Shown piece after piece: positions 17,324-26,010 of a stretch of DNA of 64,000 nt. Position numbers and translations under genes: made by a program. The first letter of the stretch is position 1, and every line of letters begins with the position of its first letter. Source of the stretch: Synechococcus sp. CS-1328. Its GTDB lineage: Bacteria > Cyanobacteriota > Cyanobacteriia > PCC-6307 > Cyanobiaceae. Below the pieces are notes generated by a model. It had not been told where the DNA came from. It did not search any database and worked only from the letters and a program-made list of their open reading frames with translations. The stretch is from assembly GCF_025128095.1 (NCBI RefSeq), contig NZ_JAHLYT010000019.1:28811-92810 (forward strand), written 5' to 3'.

Positions 17324-18469
17324 TCAGGCTCCGGCCAGGCGCTGGAGCAGGGCTCGAATCGGCCCTTCCTGCGCTTCGATGCTTTCAACCAGCCGGAACT
17401 GCACCTGGGCGCGGTGGAGATTCTGGAGTGGACTGCTTGTCTTGAAATACACGTTACCGGCCAGATGATCACTGAAGAAGCGCAGACCCAGCTCAAAGGC
17501 GATCAGCCGGATTGCTGCATAGAGATACTGGTGATCGGCAGCAGTGAGGAATTGCTGGGCCACGGACAGGTAGCCCTCCAGCACCGCCTCACACAGCGCT
17601 AGATCGAACTGCACCGCCGCGGGATCGCGGCTTTCCTCGCCGAGGGTGTTGCAGCAGGAACGCAGGCAATCGCCGATGTCGTAATGAACCAATCCCGGCT
17701 TGACGGTATCGAGATCAATCAGGGCGATGGCCTCGCCGCTGGCGGCATCCAGCATGACGTTATTGATCTTCGGATCGCCGTGGATCGGGCGCAGCTGCAG
17801 CTCGCCGCGGGCCTTGGCCTCCTCCAGCACCGGCGCCAGCGCCTGGCGGCTTTCGATGAACTGCTGGCACCAGTGCTCCTGCGGCGAGGCCGGCGGTGAA
17901 CAACGACCCAGGAGCTGGTGGTACTGGGCCAGGTAGGTGGGGGTGATGTGAAATCCCTCCAGCGTGTCCGCCAGCTGATCGACCGGCAGATCACTGATCA
18001 GGTGATGAAACATGCCGAGGCCATAGCCCACTTCACGCGCCTGCGCCGGATCCCGGGCCATCTCCAGGCTGCGGGCGGCTGGCACATAGGTCATGGCCCG
18101 CCAGATCTGACCATCGCGCTCCACCCAGGGATCGGCAGAATCAGTTGGGGTGAGAATGTGCGGCATCTCCCAGGAGCGCCGGCAGGTGCCGTCGTGGGCG
18201 GGATCATCCGGAAGCTCCTGCAGCCGGGCGCTGACGTGGCGGGCCACGATCTGGATGTTGCGCATCACCAGCTTCGGCTGGCGGAAGACCTCGCTGTTGA
18301 GGCGTTGCAACACCAGGGGTGGCTGGTTCTTTCCAGCCAGCGACACCAGAAAGGTGTCGTTGACATTGCCCTGCCCCAGGGGCTCAATGGCGACGATGCC
18401 CTCGCCGGGATGGAACTGGGCGGCGATCTCACGCAGCGCGTGCCCATCGGCGACCGGAGCCTGGATCAT
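17324..18469 (-). CDS. aminoglycoside phosphotransferase-family kinase (sugar kinase-like)
   Basis: 381 residues from ATG 18469. Motifs: GQGNVNDTFLV nucleotide loop (about 33-43), LVLQRLNSEVF with the ATP-binding Lys position replaced in context by Q-R, the catalytic loop RPIHGDPKINNVML (HxDxxxxN) and the metal Asp in ALIDLDTVKPG. The arrangement resembles N-acetylhexosamine 1-kinase/homoserine-kinase-like members of the APH superfamily, common next to sugar metabolism genes. Substrate unknown. It is followed at one base by the DOMON-like gene. A longer frame to 18838 is antisense shadow of the oxygenase gene. Confidence 0.8.
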   Translation of the reverse strand: MIQAPVADGHALREIAAQFHPGEGIVAIEPLGQGNVNDTFLVSLAGKNQPPLVLQRLNSEVFRQPKLVMRNIQIVARHVSARLQELPDDPAHDGTCRRSWEMPHILTPTDSADPWVERDGQIWRAMTYVPAARSLEMARDPAQAREVGYGLGMFHHLISDLPVDQLADTLEGFHITPTYLAQYHQLLGRCSPPASPQEHWCQQFIESRQALAPVLEEAKARGELQLRPIHGDPKINNVMLDAASGEAIALIDLDTVKPGLVHYDIGDCLRSCCNTLGEESRDPAAVQFDLALCEAVLEGYLSVAQQFLTAADHQYLYAAIRLIAFELGLRFFSDHLAGNVYFKTSSPLQNLHRAQVQFRLVESIEAQEGPIRALLQRLAGA

Positions 18470-18572
18470 GGGTCTCGGCCGCGAACCGGGCCGCAGCCTG
18501 ACACGTTCACCCCAGGCTGGGTTCAGCCGTGGTGACAGCGCGCCGACAGACTGCAGCTGGTGAACGAACGAG

Positions 18573-19583
18573 TCACAACGGCTGTCTCTGATCCGTCGGC
18601 AACGACGCTTCCGCTGGGATTGGCGTCTCCAGCAGCTGAATCTGAAACAGCACATCCTCGAGCGCATCGGCTGCGCTGATGCCGGCATGGCGCGGTGGGT
18701 TGTCCGGCGTGCAGCAACTGGGTAGGGGCGCCAGGATCGTCCAGGGGCGGGCGTGGCAGAACTGCACCACGCTGAGCCGCTGCTCGCTGCTGCCCGCTGG
18801 TGCCACCACCCGGTGCCAGCCGGCCGGGATCTGGCCATTGCTGAGCCGCTCCAGCATCAGGCCGCTGTTGAGGATCACCCGCCCAGGCGGCGGCAAGGCA
18901 TCCCGCCACTGCCCCTGCACCTCCACCTGCAGGCCCGGCCCCGTGGCTCGCGGCAGGGCCGTGATCAGGTTGATGTCGCCGTGGGCCGCTGCCCACAGGT
19001 GGGAGCTGCTGGGGGCCTGCGCCATCGGTGGATAGCGGATCGCGCGGGTGAGGGTGGGGGCGTCCTGCACCATCTCCTCAAACAGCGTCTCGGCGCAGCC
19101 GAGCCCCAGGGCGATCACCCGCAGAAAGCGCCGTTGCAGATCAGCCACGGCAGAATGAAAGTGGCTCAGTACGGCCGTGATGCCGGGCACCACCTGCTCG
19201 GGCAGCACCGGTTCGGGATAGAGGTGCGGATAGCGCCGCTGCAGGGGATGACCCGCCGGCAGCGGAGCGGCCCAGTTGAGCATTTCCTTCCAGTCCGCCT
19301 GGTCGCTGCCGGCGGCCGTTTCCACCAGGAGGCCCGTGTAGCCGGTCTGGCCATGGCTGCCGGGTGCCCGGAAGCGCTGCTTGATCTCTGGCTCCAGGGC
19401 GAAGAACTGCGCCAGCATTCCGTAGGCGGTATCGAGCAGATCCTCAGAGAGATCACTGCTGGAGTACACGAAGCCCGTGGCCAGGCTGCGGCGCACCCCA
19501 TCCACCACCGCCCGCCGGGCAGCTCCATCGCCGCGTTCGAACCGGAGCAGATCGACATCGAGAATCTCTGGCTCCTGGACCAT
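18573..19583 (-). CDS. 2-oxoglutarate/Fe(II)-dependent dioxygenase, isopenicillin N synthase-like
   Basis: 336 residues from ATG 19583 (MVQEPEILDVDLLRF). N-terminal DIOX_N-like part (about 1-120) then a jelly-roll domain: AAHGDINLITAL gives the HxD iron ligands (about 206-208), WHRVVAP supplies the distal His, and LSVVQF fits the strand that normally carries the 2OG-binding Arg. The layout corresponds to IPNS/gibberellin-oxidase-type enzymes seen in many cyanobacteria without assigned substrate. It is transcribed toward the kinase-like gene (104 bases apart), possibly the same operon. Confidence 0.82.
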   Translation of the reverse strand: MVQEPEILDVDLLRFERGDGAARRAVVDGVRRSLATGFVYSSSDLSEDLLDTAYGMLAQFFALEPEIKQRFRAPGSHGQTGYTGLLVETAAGSDQADWKEMLNWAAPLPAGHPLQRRYPHLYPEPVLPEQVVPGITAVLSHFHSAVADLQRRFLRVIALGLGCAETLFEEMVQDAPTLTRAIRYPPMAQAPSSSHLWAAAHGDINLITALPRATGPGLQVEVQGQWRDALPPPGRVILNSGLMLERLSNGQIPAGWHRVVAPAGSSEQRLSVVQFCHARPWTILAPLPSCCTPDNPPRHAGISAADALEDVLFQIQLLETPIPAEASLPTDQRQPL

Positions 19584-19634
19584 GGCGAGGTTCCCCAGAC
19601 TGGCTAGAGCGGAAGTATCCCGCCCCTGCCCGCC

Positions 19635-19829
19635 ATGGACTTCACCCAGGACTTCGCCCATCCCCAGGCCATCGCCGCCCTAGTGGGCCTCACCTGTCTG
19701 GGGCTGGGTCTCAGCCTCGAACTGATCGCCCTGCGCTGGATCTCGCGGGACCGGCCTGCGGCAACGGTCTCGGCCTCCACTCCGTCCGTGGGGAGCGGCA
19801 GGCAGGGCCGTCGGCCCCGCCTGGCCTGA
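19635..19829 (+). CDS. small single-pass membrane protein, unknown
   Basis: 64 residues, ATG 19635. One hydrophobic helix AIAALVGLTCLGLGLSLELI (about 12-31) then a basic/Ser-rich tail. Lies divergently 52 bases from the oxygenase gene. No family recognised; short length and lack of other support keep confidence moderate. Confidence 0.5.
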   Translation: MDFTQDFAHPQAIAALVGLTCLGLGLSLELIALRWISRDRPAATVSASTPSVGSGRQGRRPRLA

Positions 19830-19844
19830 CCCCAGCCGGCGGCA

Positions 19845-19874
19845 GGCTCTCAGGCAGCCGGCTTTCAGGCGGCC
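19845..19874. repeat. two 15-bp tandem units at the fibrillin gene end
   Basis: GGCTCTCAGGCAGCC (19845-19859) followed by GGCTTTCAGGCGGCC (19860-19874), three differences. The second contains the stop codon of the fibrillin gene on the minus strand (19865-19867). A following third unit is too diverged to count. Confidence 0.6.
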
Positions 19875-20425
19875 GGCAGCAGGTCTTCCGGCCGCAGATC
19901 CGGCCGGCGCCGCAGGGCGAAGAGGGTGCCGGCGTTGCCGCGACAGAGGCGCAGCTCCTGGTCGAGCACGGTGATGTCGAGCCATGCCGGGGTGGCCTGC
20001 TGCACCCGGGCCAGCAGCTCGGGGCGCCAGTCCCCCAGGCTGGGGCCGATCCAGCCGCCCCGCTCGAAGCGCACGCTCACCCTCTGGCGGCCCTGCACGG
20101 CGATGGCCGCCACCACGCTGATCGCCGCAAGTCCCCCCAGGGGTCCCCGCAGCCGCAGCAGATTCATCGCCCGGCCGGCCTCCGGATCGAGCACCTGCAG
20201 ATTCTCCAGCCAGGCGACCTCCCGCAGCCAGGGCTGGGAGCTGCTGCTCCAGAACAACTCCCAGACCCCGCGCAGCAGGGCCCTGTCCCGATCCAGATCC
20301 GCCGGCTGCAGCCGCTCCAGCTGCTCCACCACGGGCCGCAGATCACGGCGCTGCGGCGGTGGATGGGCCTGGGCCTCGAGCAGGGCCCGGCGGCAGGCCT
20401 CGGCGGTGTCGGGTGGTGTGGTCAT
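19865..20425 (-). CDS. PAP/fibrillin family protein
   Basis: 186 residues. Plastid-lipid-associated/fibrillin lipocalin-like family, which binds lipids or isoprenoids at thylakoids and plastoglobule-like bodies. Seen: an N-terminal helical part (RRDLRPVVEQLERLQPADLD), LLRGVWELFWSSSSQPWL (the family's W-x-L-x-S/Y-S/T segment near 50-67), and WLDITVLDQELRLCRGNAGT at the C-terminus (the conserved D-x-x-LRI-x-RG-like block). Located 14 bases after cdsA on the same strand, likely co-transcribed with lipid synthesis. Confidence 0.85.
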   Translation of the reverse strand: MTTPPDTAEACRRALLEAQAHPPPQRRDLRPVVEQLERLQPADLDRDRALLRGVWELFWSSSSQPWLREVAWLENLQVLDPEAGRAMNLLRLRGPLGGLAAISVVAAIAVQGRQRVSVRFERGGWIGPSLGDWRPELLARVQQATPAWLDITVLDQELRLCRGNAGTLFALRRRPDLRPEDLLPAA

Positions 20426-20439
20426 CAGCAGGGTGAGGT

Positions 20440-21333
20440 TCAGCGGTCGAGCAGGGGCAGCACCAGGGTCACCAGGGAATAGACCACCGCCGGGGTGAAC
20501 AGGTAGCTGTCGATCCGATCCAGGATGCCGCCATGACCGGGGATGGCATCACCGGAATCCTTCAGACCGGCATCCCGCTTCATCATCGATTCTGTGAGGT
20601 CGCCCACCAGGGCGAACAGGGCGACGACCCCACCGAGTACGCCCCCCACCAGCCAGCCCCAGCGCCAGCCCAGCAGCACCCCTCCGAGCACCCCAACCAG
20701 CACGGCACAGGCCACGCCGCCCAGGGCTCCTTCCACGGTCTTGCCGGGGGAAATCGGCGAGAGGGGGCGGCGGCCCAGGCGGCGACCGATCATGTAGGAG
20801 CCGATGTCCGTGGCCACGATCAGCAGGCAGGCCAGCAGCATCAGCACCATGCCGGGGGTGAACAGCGGCGGGGCTGAGGCCAGATTCGGGGCCAGCACCG
20901 GATCGACGAGCTCCCGCAGCTTGATCCAGTAGCTCGGCAGAAAGCCCAGATAAAAGAGCCCGAAGATCGAGGCGGCGATGTCGGCGATCGTGCCGGTGAC
21001 CGGCTGCAACAGCAACCAGCCGCAGATCACCGCCCCCGATACCGGCAGCACCGCTGCTGACAGGTCGACCGCCAGCCACTCGCCGCCGCCACTGGCGGCC
21101 ATGGTGGTGAACAACAGGATCTGACAGGCCACCAGGGTGGTTTTGGTGGCGGGCCGGATCCCCTTGAACTGGGCCATGCGGAAGAACTCCAGCAGCCCCA
21201 GATGCACGATCACGCCCAGGGCCACGGTGAACCACCAGCCGCCCAGCAGCACCACCACCAGCCCGAACCCCCCCGCCGCCCAACCGCTCAGCAGCCGAGG
21301 CAGGGAGGTGGCAGTGCGGGGGGACGGCAGCAA
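20440..21333 (-). CDS. cdsA: phosphatidate cytidylyltransferase CdsA
   Basis: 297 residues, TTG start at 21333. Makes CDP-diacylglycerol from phosphatidate and CTP, the branch point for phosphatidylglycerol needed in thylakoids. About eight hydrophobic helices, and the CdsA signature near the C-terminus: SMMKRDAGLKDSGDAIPGHG followed by GILDRIDSY. Length agrees with the family. Upstream lies cbiT with a 57-base gap; downstream the fibrillin gene follows. Confidence 0.96.
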   Translation of the reverse strand: MLPSPRTATSLPRLLSGWAAGGFGLVVVLLGGWWFTVALGVIVHLGLLEFFRMAQFKGIRPATKTTLVACQILLFTTMAASGGGEWLAVDLSAAVLPVSGAVICGWLLLQPVTGTIADIAASIFGLFYLGFLPSYWIKLRELVDPVLAPNLASAPPLFTPGMVLMLLACLLIVATDIGSYMIGRRLGRRPLSPISPGKTVEGALGGVACAVLVGVLGGVLLGWRWGWLVGGVLGGVVALFALVGDLTESMMKRDAGLKDSGDAIPGHGGILDRIDSYLFTPAVVYSLVTLVLPLLDR

Positions 21334-21390
21334 GACGGGGGAATGGCAGGGACAGGCAGGAGGGCGGCGACCGATCGTCGCGGCCGACCT

Positions 21391-22047
21391 TCAGCGCTCG
21401 GCCGCGATCAGAAACAGCGGCTCGGCCGCGGCCAGCTTCGCCTGGCTGCCGCGCCGCTGCATGCGGTGCACGGTGGCCTGCACCACATGCACGTCGCGGG
21501 CCTGCAGCTGGGTGAGGGTGTCGGTGGCATCCACCAGGCCCTCGAGGCTGGTGGTGCTGATCACCAGCCGGCCGCTGGGGGTGAGCGATGGCCACACCGC
21601 CTGCAGCACCTCACCGAGGGGACGCCCCACTTCCAGCACCACCCGATCGGGATGGGGCGGCAGGGTATGGAGATCGGCGGGGGCCTGGCCGGGGTGGATG
21701 TGGAGGTTGGGGATCCCGAAGCGTTGGCGGTTGCGCTCCAGCAGGGCGATCGCCTCCGGATCCCGCTCCAGGGTGTGCACTTCGCCTGCGGGCATCAGCC
21801 GGGCGATCTCCAGGGCCAGGGCACCGGTGCCACCGCCGATGTCCCAGACCAGCGAGTCGGCGCGCGGCCGCAGGTGGGCCAGCAGCATCACCCGCAGTTC
21901 CAGAGGAGTGGGGCTGAAGCCGGGCGCATCCTCAAAGGCGTTGTCCGGCAGCCCCGGGGTCACGAAATCCCAGAGGTAGCGGCTGCCGTCCTGGTCAGCG
22001 TGCGAGCCCGGAGATTCCTGGCCGGGTTCCGCCATCTGCCGTCTCAT
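21391..22047 (-). CDS. cbiT: precorrin-6Y C15-methyltransferase/decarboxylase CbiT
   Basis: 218 residues. SAM-dependent methyltransferase of the cobalamin pathway acting at C15 with decarboxylation of the acetate side chain. SAM motif VWDIGGGTGALALEIARLMP (about 66-85), acidic ribose-binding LERDPEAI, and PGLPDNAF/FSPTPLELRVM typical of CbiT N-termini. Only the CbiT half is encoded; CbiE is separate. ATG 22047 overlaps the stop of the upstream PLP-enzyme gene by 4 bases (ATGA). Confidence 0.92.
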   Translation of the reverse strand: MRRQMAEPGQESPGSHADQDGSRYLWDFVTPGLPDNAFEDAPGFSPTPLELRVMLLAHLRPRADSLVWDIGGGTGALALEIARLMPAGEVHTLERDPEAIALLERNRQRFGIPNLHIHPGQAPADLHTLPPHPDRVVLEVGRPLGEVLQAVWPSLTPSGRLVISTTSLEGLVDATDTLTQLQARDVHVVQATVHRMQRRGSQAKLAAAEPLFLIAAER

Positions 22048-23489
22048 CCGGCCACAACCGCCACCGTATCAGCGATCTGGCCGGGCCACAGCCGCCGCTG
22101 CCTCTGCAACCAGCTGGCGCGGCTGGCGTCGATCCGTTCGCCGGGGATCAGCAGCGGAATGCCCGGTGGATAGGGGCAGAGCGGCTCGGCGGCGATGCGC
22201 CCGCAGGCCCGCTCCAGCGGCACGAACTCGCGGGGGGATCTCCAGGCCGCGGCCAGGGGTAGCTCCAGGCAGGCCAGCAGCGGCAGCGGTGGCGGCTCAA
22301 AGGGTGGGGCGGGATCGGCGCCGAGCGCCGTGCGCAGGGCGGCCAGGTGCTGCGGCAGCCGGCGCAGGCCAGCCGGCGGGCAGGTGCCGAGGCAGAAGGT
22401 GAGCGTGCCGGGTTCCGGCAGTTCGGCCACCACGCCGCGCTGCATCAGCCAGTCGTCGGCCTCGAGACCGTTGATCCCCAGGGCGGCGGTGTTGAGCACG
22501 AGTCGCAGGGGATCCTCCGTTTCCACCAGCGGCAGGTGCCGTTGCCGCAGGGCCTGCTGCAGCCGTGCGGCCAGCACCAGGGCCCGTTGATGCTGGCGCT
22601 GGCCCGCCGGGCTGCTGCGGTGGCCCAGCGCTGCGGCCGCGGAGGTGAGCAGCAGGGCACTGGGGCTGGAGGTCTGCAGCCAGAGCAGGGCCCGCTCGAT
22701 GGCCGCCACCGCGACCCGTTCGCCCCGGCTCAGCAGCGCCGCGCTCTGGGCCAGGCCCCCACCGCTCTTCTGCAGGGAGAGCACCTCCAGATCGGCCCCG
22801 GCAGCCAGGGCCTCACCCCAGCCATGGGCGCCATCCACCAGCACCGGCAGCCCCGCGGCCTGGGCCTGGGCCAGCAGCGGCGGCAGATCGGCCCGAAACC
22901 CGTGATAGGTGGGGCTGACCAGCACCAGTGCCGCGATCCGGCTGCCCGGCAGCTGGGCCTGGGTCCCCGGCAAGCCCGGAGCAGAGGCGGCCTGCAGCAC
23001 CCGCTCCAGCAGCTCCGCTGTTGGTGGATGCCACAGGCCGGTGGCCGGATCGAAGGGCACCTCGTAGAGCAGCGGTTCGAGTCCGCCCAGCACGCAGCCG
23101 TGCAGCAGGCTGCGGTGCAGGTTGCGGGGCAGCAGCACCCGATCGCCGGGCTGGCCGAGGGCCAGCAGGGCCGCCTGCAGCAGGCCGCTGGCCCCGTTGA
23201 CCCCGAACCAGCAGTGCTGCGCCCCAAACAGCTCAGCGGCGAGGGCCTGCGCCTCAGCCACCGCCCCCGTGGCCTCCAGGGGTCCGCCGAAGCGGGGCAA
23301 TTCCGGCAGATCCCAGCGGCCCAGCGGCTGGCGCAGCAACTGGCGCAGCTCCGGGGCCAGGCCGCGACCGCGGCCGTGGGCCGGCAGATGCAAGGCCAGC
23401 TCGCCGCGGCCAGCACGCAGGGCCGCCAGAAGCGGTGCCGCCGGACTGGACCGCGTTCTGAACCAGGGCAGGTCGGGAAGCAGGGTCAC
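22044..23489 (-). CDS. Orn/Lys/Arg decarboxylase-family PLP enzyme
   Basis: 481 residues from GTG at 23489 (VTLLPDLPWFRTRS); an ATG at 23567 would add 26 residues of unlikely sequence. Fold type I PLP enzyme: HLPAHGRGRGL near the N-terminus, WFGVNGASGLLQAAL phosphate-binding loop, LVDGAHGWGEAL with the cofactor Asp and stacking His, and LSLQKSGGGLAQSA with the Schiff-base Lys. This is the short cyanobacterial branch of the Orn/Lys/Arg decarboxylase group; activity could be lysine, ornithine or arginine decarboxylation. Coupled to cbiT by ATGA. Divergent from ubiB with about 70 bases between them. Confidence 0.85.
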   Translation of the reverse strand: MTLLPDLPWFRTRSSPAAPLLAALRAGRGELALHLPAHGRGRGLAPELRQLLRQPLGRWDLPELPRFGGPLEATGAVAEAQALAAELFGAQHCWFGVNGASGLLQAALLALGQPGDRVLLPRNLHRSLLHGCVLGGLEPLLYEVPFDPATGLWHPPTAELLERVLQAASAPGLPGTQAQLPGSRIAALVLVSPTYHGFRADLPPLLAQAQAAGLPVLVDGAHGWGEALAAGADLEVLSLQKSGGGLAQSAALLSRGERVAVAAIERALLWLQTSSPSALLLTSAAAALGHRSSPAGQRQHQRALVLAARLQQALRQRHLPLVETEDPLRLVLNTAALGINGLEADDWLMQRGVVAELPEPGTLTFCLGTCPPAGLRRLPQHLAALRTALGADPAPPFEPPPLPLLACLELPLAAAWRSPREFVPLERACGRIAAEPLCPYPPGIPLLIPGERIDASRASWLQRQRRLWPGQIADTVAVVAG

Positions 23490-23562
23490 TGGATCGCAGG
23501 TCCCTGGGCAGACATTCCTAGAGTTTCCTCTTCTCAGGGGCCATGACCCAGGAGCCGCCGCC

Positions 23563-25257
23563 ATCACTGCGTCCCTTGCCCAGACCCAGGCTCCTGTCGA
23601 GGAGCTGCTGCCCTCTTACGACGCCAACGCTGATCGACGCTGGCTGCTGCGTCGCCCCTGGCTGCTGATCGCTCGGCTGCTGGTGGTGTTGAGCCAGCTG
23701 GGTGGCCTGGCCCTGGTGCTGGTCGTGCAGGGCAACAGCCGTGATCGGGCTGTGCAGCAGCGGCTGGCCCGGCGCATTCTCACCACCCTCACCAACCTGG
23801 GCCCCTGCTTCATCAAGGTGGGCCAGGCGCTCTCCACCCGTCCGGACCTGGTGCGGCGCGACTGGCTGGAGCAGCTCACCCAGCTGCAGGACAACCTTCC
23901 CCCCTTCGCTCACGACACCGCCCTGGCGCTGATCGAGGCGGAGCTGGGCGCTCCGGTGGACCAGCTGTTCGAGGAGTTTCCCCATTACCCCGTGGCCGCC
24001 GCCAGCCTCGGCCAGGTGTACAGAGCCCGTCTGGCTGATGGGCACTGGGTGGCTGTGAAGGTGCAGCGGCCCAACCTGCCTTACATCCTGCGCCGCGATC
24101 TGGCGATCATCCGCCTGCTTGGCGTGGCGGTCGCCCCGATCCTGCCGCTCAACCTCGGTTTTGGGTTGGCCGAGATCATCGATGAATTCGGCCGCACCCT
24201 GTTTGAAGAGATTGATTACCACTGCGAGGCTGCCAATGCCGAGCGATTCGCTGATCTGTTCGCTGACCACCCTGAGGTGATCGTTCCGCGGGTGTACCGG
24301 CAGCTCTCCAGCCGTCATGTGCTTACCACCCAGTGGATCAATGGGGTGAAACTCCAGAACCGGCAGGAGCTGGAGGCGCGCCATCTCGATCCCGCCGCCC
24401 TGATCCGCACCGGCGTGATTTCCGGCCTGCAGCAACTGCTCGAGTTCGGCTATTTCCACGCCGATCCCCATCCTGGCAACCTGTTTGCCCTGCCTGGCAA
24501 GACCGGCGCCATGGGCCATATGGCCTATGTGGATTTCGGCATGATGGACTCGATCAGTGATGCCGATCGCCTCACCCTCACCGGGGCTGTGGTGCACCTG
24601 ATCAACCGTGATTTTGCGGCCCTGGCTCAGGACTTCATCGATCTCGGCTTCCTCAATCCCAATGCCGACCTGACCCCGATCCTGCCGGCACTGGAGGAGG
24701 TTCTGGGCGGGGCACTGGGCGAAAATGTGGGCAGCTTCAACTTCAAGGCGATCACGGATCGCTTCTCGGAGCTGATGTTTGACTACCCCTTCCGCGTGCC
24801 GGCCCGTTTTGCACTGATCATCCGGGCCGTGGTGAGCCAGGAAGGTCTGGCGCTGCGGCTGGATCCCAGCTTCAAAATCATCCGGGTCGCCTATCCCTAC
24901 GTTGCCCGGCGCCTGCTGGCGGGGGACACCGCCGAGATGCGCGAGAAGCTGCTGGAGGTGATCTTCGATCGCGATGGTCGCCTGCGCATCGAGCGGCTCG
25001 AAAATCTGCTGCAGGTGGTGGAAGGGGACCAGACCAGTCCGGATCTGCTGCCGGTGGCCACCGATGGCCTGCGCCTTCTGCTTGGTCCTGGCGGCAGCAG
25101 CCTGCGCCAGCGTCTGCTGCTCACCCTGGTGCGTAACGACCGGCTCCACACCGAAGACCTGCGGGCCCTGCTGGGCCTGATGCGCCGCACCTTCTCGGCC
25201 CGCAAGCTGGCCAGCGGCGTGCTGGCCCGGCTCAATCCCCTGGCCGCCGCAGCCTGA
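23563..25257 (+). CDS. ABC1/UbiB (AarF) family atypical kinase, non-standard start
   Basis: About 564 residues. ABC1K proteins act in quinone/prenyl-lipid metabolism. Motifs: KxGQ segment FIKVGQALSTRPDLVRRDW (about 82-100), AAASLGQVYRA (A-rich loop, near 146), VAVKVQRP with the ATP Lys, HADPHPGNLF catalytic loop near 299 and VDFGMMD metal site near 323; C-terminal membrane-associated helices. The frame has no ATG, GTG or TTG between about 23400 and 23682. An ATC at 23563 has AGGAG eight bases upstream; ATG 23543 is in another frame and stops after 42 codons. So either an AUC start, or a one-base indel near 23550-23600. The GTG at 23683 would cut off conserved WLLRRPWLLI sequence. Confidence 0.9.
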   Translation: MTASLAQTQAPVEELLPSYDANADRRWLLRRPWLLIARLLVVLSQLGGLALVLVVQGNSRDRAVQQRLARRILTTLTNLGPCFIKVGQALSTRPDLVRRDWLEQLTQLQDNLPPFAHDTALALIEAELGAPVDQLFEEFPHYPVAAASLGQVYRARLADGHWVAVKVQRPNLPYILRRDLAIIRLLGVAVAPILPLNLGFGLAEIIDEFGRTLFEEIDYHCEAANAERFADLFADHPEVIVPRVYRQLSSRHVLTTQWINGVKLQNRQELEARHLDPAALIRTGVISGLQQLLEFGYFHADPHPGNLFALPGKTGAMGHMAYVDFGMMDSISDADRLTLTGAVVHLINRDFAALAQDFIDLGFLNPNADLTPILPALEEVLGGALGENVGSFNFKAITDRFSELMFDYPFRVPARFALIIRAVVSQEGLALRLDPSFKIIRVAYPYVARRLLAGDTAEMREKLLEVIFDRDGRLRIERLENLLQVVEGDQTSPDLLPVATDGLRLLLGPGGSSLRQRLLLTLVRNDRLHTEDLRALLGLMRRTFSARKLASGVLARLNPLAAAA

Positions 25258-25299
25258 TCGGACCCAGTTCTAGGGTCGCGGCAGCGTCCGACCGATTCC

Positions 25300-25851
25300 G
25301 TGAGCTTCCTCGCCAGCGGCCCATCTTCCCTCTTCTCTGCCATTGCGGTGCTGGGCGGCAGCTTCGGTTCGCCGAGTGGCGCCCCTGATCCGGCCCCGGT
25401 GGATCTGTCGGAAGCCGCTCTCGATGCCGCCAGTGGCCTGTTCGGCGATCTCGATGCCGATGATATTTTTCTCGAGTACGCCACCCTGGTGCAGCCTCCC
25501 TACCTGCTGGCCGGTGCCGGACTGGCGATCGCGGTGCTGTGCGGCCTCACCTTCGCCCGGCTGGTGCAGAATCGCCTCGATGGCTGGAAGCAGGATCGCC
25601 TCAAGCTCCTGCCGCTTGGCCAATGGGAAATCACCCTGCCGTACACCGGCCTGGTGATCGGCGTGACCCTGTTCATCGGCGGCAGCCTGCAGGTGTTCGG
25701 ATTCGCCGCCGGTACCGCCCTGTTGGTGTCGTTCGTGCTGTCGATGCTGACGGCTGGAGCGCTGTGGGTGCAGTTGGAGCGCCTGATGGAACAGGTGGAG
25801 AACGGCACCTTCAAAGCCGTCGACTTCGATAACTTCGACCAGTTTTTCTGA
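25300..25851 (+). CDS. conserved membrane protein, unknown
   Basis: 183 residues, GTG start at 25300, 42 bases after ubiB and probably co-transcribed. N-terminal 60 residues are acidic and low-complexity (DLSEAALDAASGLFGDLDAD); then three hydrophobic segments (LLAGAGLAIAVLCGLTFARL, LVIGVTLFIGGSLQVFGFAA, ALLVSFVLSMLTAGALWVQL) and an amphipathic tail ending FDNFDQFF. I recognise it only as a type of conserved picocyanobacterial protein. Ends 20 bases before the repeat array. Confidence 0.7.
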   Translation: MSFLASGPSSLFSAIAVLGGSFGSPSGAPDPAPVDLSEAALDAASGLFGDLDADDIFLEYATLVQPPYLLAGAGLAIAVLCGLTFARLVQNRLDGWKQDRLKLLPLGQWEITLPYTGLVIGVTLFIGGSLQVFGFAAGTALLVSFVLSMLTAGALWVQLERLMEQVENGTFKAVDFDNFDQFF

Positions 25852-25870
25852 GTCCGGATTGTTCTGAATC

Positions 25871-26005
25871 CAGTTCTTTGAAGTTCAGTTCTTCGAAGCA
25901 CTGAACTTCAAAGAACTGAACTTCGAAGCGCTGAACTTCGAAGTATTGAACTTCGAAGCATTGAACTTCAAAATTCAGTGCTTCGAAATCCAGCTGTTCA
26001 GAAGA
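25871..26005. repeat. nine 15-bp tandem units forming an 18-bp hairpin
   Basis: Units start every 15 bases from 25871 to 25991; the cleanest are CTGAACTTCGAAGCG (25916-25930), CTGAACTTCGAAGTA (25931-25945) and TTGAACTTCGAAGCA (25946-25960). Most contain the palindrome TTCGAA. Because unit 1 and unit 3 are in opposite orientation, 25871-25888 pairs perfectly with 25901-25918 (18 bp, 12-base loop). The tract is AT-rich (about 60%) against a very GC-rich background and fills the gap between a membrane-protein gene and the convergent sigma-factor gene, ending six bases from the sigma stop. It may act as a two-way terminator. On the minus strand the units would read QxFEV pentads. Confidence 0.9.
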
Positions 26006-26010
26006 ATCAA

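Noticed and set aside
25871..26005. Possible CRISPR array
   Set aside because: Units are contiguous with no spacers, only 15 bases long, and no cas genes are present.
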